A DNA stretch of 64,000 bases, taken from contig JADANN010000375.1 of assembly GCA_018806985.1 (NCBI GenBank), positions 3,279,353 through 3,343,352 on the forward strand, given 5' to 3'. This DNA comes from Angiostrongylus vasorum (lineage: Eukaryota > Nematoda > Chromadorea > Rhabditida > Metastrongylidae). This document shows, piece after piece, positions 60,745-64,000 of this stretch (within the stretch, counting starts at the first letter, position 1; every line of letters begins with the position of its first letter). The notes below the pieces were generated by a model, which was not told the DNA's origin, searched no databases, and was given only the letters and a program-made list of their open reading frames with translations. The translations under genes were made by a program, and so were the position numbers.

Positions 60745-61095
60745 CCGGTCTTTACGCCTATTGTGCGGATCCCAGCACTTCTCACTTTCGATTCGTTCCC
60801 TCGCATCCAGTTTTCCACGAAGATATTCCAACTTTACGTGTGGCTTCGGCAACTACTTGACGATTTGCATTTTATTCTGAATGTCGTAGAATGCTGGTGG
60901 AGTCCATCCTCGCTGGAGATAGTCGAGCTAGAGCGTTCCCAATTCGATTGCAGAGAGTGCTTTTTCCCATACAAGTCCGGCACCAATTTGCCGATCTCGG
61001 ATGGATAAGAGGCTTGGTTGGCCCGGAGAGAAATCGAACTAGCACAATGGTCCTGATGACCGACATCACTACCACTGTGCTATCTGCCCCGCCAC
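60745..61095 (-). repeat. Family D repeat between serpin and divergent gene
   Basis: Minus copy from CCGGTCTTTACGCCTATTGT to the tRNA-like head with CACTGTGCTATCTGCCCCGC; GAGAAATCGAACTAG is the B-box-like part. It occupies nearly half of the intergenic space upstream of the serpin start. Confidence 0.72.
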
Positions 61096-61382
61096 AGATA
61101 AAATTAATAAAAAAAATGCAATGAATTGTGTTTGGGAGACTTCCATTGTTCAAAAACTTATTAATTTCGATAGTAGTCAATAAATTTTTTTTCATCTCAT
61201 AAAAAACCACACTACACCGCTGGACTGATCTCTCACTTCATAGAAGGTTGACAGCAGAAAAACAGCTCTGAATAAAAGAATGTTCCCTAAGAAGATCCAG
61301 ACAATTTCCTTAGACTTACAAACGAGTGGACATTGAACTATTTACTCTCTTTTGGACAGACGTTTAAAGATTCCAGTAGAAG

Positions 61383-61930
61383 CTGCTGCGTCTGAACGAC
61401 GCTGTGAAGGAATCCAATCGTACCGGTCAAGTAACTCAAGTTGGTGTTAATCCTCTGACATTATGTTTAGAAAAAGATGCTCTTGACAAGTTGCAATATC
61501 ATTCAGGTGTACTAATTTTTGATTATTTATGGTTGATTGCACAAGGAGGTTGTCAGCAGGAGTAGTTTGAATTGATAGACGGGCGTTCTCCTAGCATTTC
61601 ATCGACTTCATGGAATTCATGGGAAAGACTCGATTTCAATTGGAAAGAATGGGCAACATATCCTCCTGATGGATCTAAGGCGGTCTGTTTTGTGCTGTAT
61701 GGATCCTCGTTTCGTGTAGAACAAGGTGTCTTTCCTTTACTGTTATTATGCACTACCAGTTTTCACTTGTAAACAGCGAAAAATCTGTTCTGCTATGATA
61801 ATTCTGGCAGAGTTTCGATCTATTTCGCTTTTGAGACTTCACCTTTTAAGAACTGGTTATGCGCTACCGTCGTATCACTAATGTTGACCTTCGACAAACA
61901 GCAGTTCTCCGAGAGGGTGCACTTTCTTCG
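61383..61930 (+). CDS. Unrecognised spliced gene exons, divergent from the serpin
   Basis: Three in-phase exons: 61383-61508 (LLRLNDAVKESNRTGQ..., ending LDKLQYHSG before GT), 61566-61725 (FELIDGRSPSISSTSWNSWE..., ending FRVEQ plus one base) and 61851-61930 (completing a Glu codon, then LVMRYRRITNVDLRQTAVLR). The last junction (one base plus two bases) is a strong phase match with good acceptor TTTTAAG. The junction between exons 1 and 2 uses a weak donor. Tryptophan-rich middle segment. Neither the start nor the end of the gene is established. An open stretch at 62466-62590 (MQDCGYSTAKDLSS...) could be a further exon. It is transcribed away from the serpin start about 0.76 kb away, with a family D repeat between. 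No family recognised. Confidence 0.5.
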
Positions 61931-63561
61931 GTGTCTCCTGTTTTGGAAAGTTATTAGCCTCAAACACATGAAATTCTACCCTTAGAAAAACAACTATTAA
62001 AAACACCAGCGAAATATGAAAGCTGAATCCAGAACTGGAAGCGATCAGTAGTAGCGGGATAGGCGGAAACCATGAAGTTTTTTGTGAAAGGATACAACAA
62101 CAGTTGTACTTATTACGAGCCAAGTAAACGTCGAAGATCAAATTCGAGAAGTGTCACAGGAGTCAAGTAGTCAAGAACAAAAATGCAGATTCACTTATGA
62201 ACAAAAGTGAAAATTGTTTAGCAGGAGACGTTAAATGAACGAGTGAGACATCACGAACCCTAAGCACCGCCCAGGACGAATTAGACGAATAGTTCCATCT
62301 CTATCCCTTCTTCGCCTACTTAAGCCGTAAACATTTATTACTGTTGTCAGTTTAGTTCCACGTAAGCTGCTAAAATGTAGAAGATTACAGATCAACACGT
62401 CAGTTGCCCGAAAGGGTGCTTTACTGAAAAAAACCATAGCCGCGAGAAATCTTCACCGAAATGAGCAATGCAGGATTGCGGTTATTCCACAGCTAAAGAT
62501 TTGTCATCAGCTCCATCCGACGTGCGATTGAATAAACAGATTCATTATAATTCCCAGGAGCAGCTACCTATTAAGCCCGGAATTAATCAGTAATTTATGT
62601 TTTCTTCATGAGCAGACACGCAGTTGTTATTATACCAATTATTTATTAACGATATCTGACGTTTAGGCAGAACGCTCCTTCTTCAAAGCCTGGACATGTG
62701 AAAATGAAACCCACTCTACTCAACAAAACTCTTCCATAACCACAGAGGATGGAACTTAAGTAGATAGATTTACATTTGTATTGGAAACAAATTCTTAAGA
62801 TACTCACCATTTATATGGATCCTCCACATATTGAAGAGGCTAACCGCACAGAGTGCAGATAATAAGAGGTAGCCTCTCTCCCTTTAAAATTTCAATCTGT
62901 GATATTTTGTGAGATCACGCTTGATAACGAGGTATTGCTCGCTACGGTTCACTTTTCGATTCTCCTAATCTAGCCGAAACGCCTCGAGCGTTCTACGCGT
63001 TGAAGTGTTAGATTCTTGTGTGAGGATGTTGACTTCATCTTCGAAACGTTCTCCATAACATCTATGTGTCCTATGCGCGCCTTGTGGACTACGTCGTTTA
63101 AAGCTAGGCTTACCGTCTAGGTGATCGTTTATGGGAACATACCGACGAATACATTGACAAAACGGGAAGAGCACTATGTGTCATGGAAGTATTTGGGTGA
63201 CTTAACTGTAGTAAGCTTGAATTGCTATATTCTAATGAAGTGGAAATCCGCCGAAGCATCAGGTGCTGTTAAAGAATAAATGCTATAATAACAGGCTCAT
63301 GTATGCTCTTCATGAAAAACAGTAGACTCACTGTAGTTAAAAAAGACGCTGAAAACAGTCGAAAGCTTTTTGTTGGAGATGACGATGATTAGAGCCAAAT
63401 ATTTATGTCCCATGTCAGGTTTCCTGTGATAACGAATAGGCTATAGAGGTTTGTATGAAAGAACAATCAGAACAATCTAGTAAGACACAAAACTGGACCA
63501 TTATGTTAAATATGTCATTGGAAATTTTCATAATAAAGAAGGTTTAATAAAACAAAAACTT
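61931..63561. other. Downstream of divergent gene, no firm gene
   Basis: May include more exons of the gene at 61.4-61.9 kb (open stretch 62466-62590) and a diverged family E element (62.64-63.3 kb). Nothing else recognised. Confidence 0.4.
62640..63295. repeat. Candidate diverged family E element
   Basis: One end (62655-62698) reads CTGACGTTTAGGCAGAACGC then CTTCTTCAAAGCCTGG. The far end (63240-63272) reads GGAAATCCGCCGAAGCATCA then GGTGCTG, resembling the inverted end. Between them lies about 0.55 kb without a recognised gene. Confidence 0.35.
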
Positions 63562-63858
63562 GCGCGTGTGGCAGTGGTCGGAGGCACCCTGCAACACACA
63601 TGGAATCGATGCCCGCGCCCATGGCTCACCAAGCCTTCCATTTCTCCGGGGTCGGCAAATTGGTACTAGACCTGTCTGGGAGGATAGCAGCGCTGGCTTG
63701 ATAAATCGGTAGGCCACCGCGAGTCATTGTAAAGGCCAGATATGTGTTCAATCACCTGCAAACGATGTTTAGTGAAGACGAATGCATGGCGCATCTCTCA
63801 GGGATCTCGTCTCGCATCTCTCTCATCGTCTCAACGCCGAGAGCTTCATGCTTTTTTT
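63562..63858 (+). repeat. Family A SINE-like repeat
   Basis: One of the best-preserved copies: GTGTGGCAGTGGTCGGAGGC, GGAATCGATGCCC, CACCAAGCCTTCCATTTCTC, then ATCAACGCC-like tail. A small insertion duplicates ATCTCTC near the end. Confidence 0.82.
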
Positions 63859-64000
63859 AATAAAAGAAGGAAAATATAAAAAAGAAGTTGTCGAAACACT
63901 GATGATCTTAAAAGTGGCAAAATACACGAATTTTCCAAAAATAATAGAAAAGCTAACACTTGTTCGACATCGGACATTACGAAGCCTTGAGCAATGAAGA

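Noticed and set aside
1..64000. CRISPR arrays, phage genes, rRNA or bacterial operons
   Set aside because: No regularly spaced direct repeats, no prokaryotic gene density and no rRNA-like conserved stretch; introns and nematode repeats point to a eukaryote.

Overview
The window looks like chromosomal DNA of a parasitic nematode, most likely a strongylid (hookworm-type) worm. This is an inference from three things: AT-rich DNA with short exons and canonical GT-AG introns; a serpin whose start and exon sequences match nematode intracellular serpins; and decayed RTE-type non-LTR retrotransposons of the kind I know from hookworm genomes. There is no prokaryotic gene organisation, no CRISPR array and no rRNA. 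Most of the sequence is intron or intergenic DNA packed with interspersed repeats.

Layout. 0.5-2.4 kb is a fold-back repeat with 669-bp arms. 3.3-9.3 kb is repeat-strewn with no convincing gene. 9.3-12.8 kb is a decayed RTE retrotransposon on the minus strand. 14.8-20.7 kb (+) holds at least eight phase-consistent exons of a gene with an ATP-grasp-like region; its introns carry SINE-like repeats. 25.3-30.9 kb (+) is a rearranged, decayed copy of a serpin/RTE segment. 31-49 kb is mostly intergenic, with families of repeats, a near-perfect 254-bp palindrome at 40.4 kb, microsatellites and a few weak exon candidates. 49.6-51.3 kb (+) is an unrecognised spliced gene. 52.2-57.4 kb is the other copy of the duplicated segment, in inverse orientation. 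55.96-60.62 kb (-) is a complete eight-exon serpin gene. 61.4-61.9 kb (+) holds exons of an unrecognised gene divergent from the serpin.

The most unusual structure is the duplicated segment. Reading along the serpin strand, the 52-57 kb locus has the order C (serpin 3' exons), A (RTE and other repeats), B (a small spliced gene read in the opposite direction). The 25-31 kb locus has the order A, B, C: a circular permutation in inverted orientation. In the A-B-C copy the serpin has lost exons 1-5 and its last exon carries three single-base homopolymer insertions. These sum to three bases, so the exon stays open but the reactive-centre loop is rewritten. Within block B the 52-kb copy lacks two GT-AG introns exactly, so it looks like a spliced (RNA-derived) version.

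At least six interspersed repeat families recur. I call them A to F: A and B are SINE-like with tRNA-like promoter boxes, C is a 380-bp repeat ending in CAAGT-type units, D is another tRNA-like element, E is a fold-back family with a GTTTCGGC...CTTCTTCAG motif, and F is an AT-rich repeat. (Repeat family letters are separate from duplication blocks A, B and C.) No operon-like cooperation between the genes is visible. The serpin would inhibit a serine (or cysteine) protease. The other genes have no assigned role.
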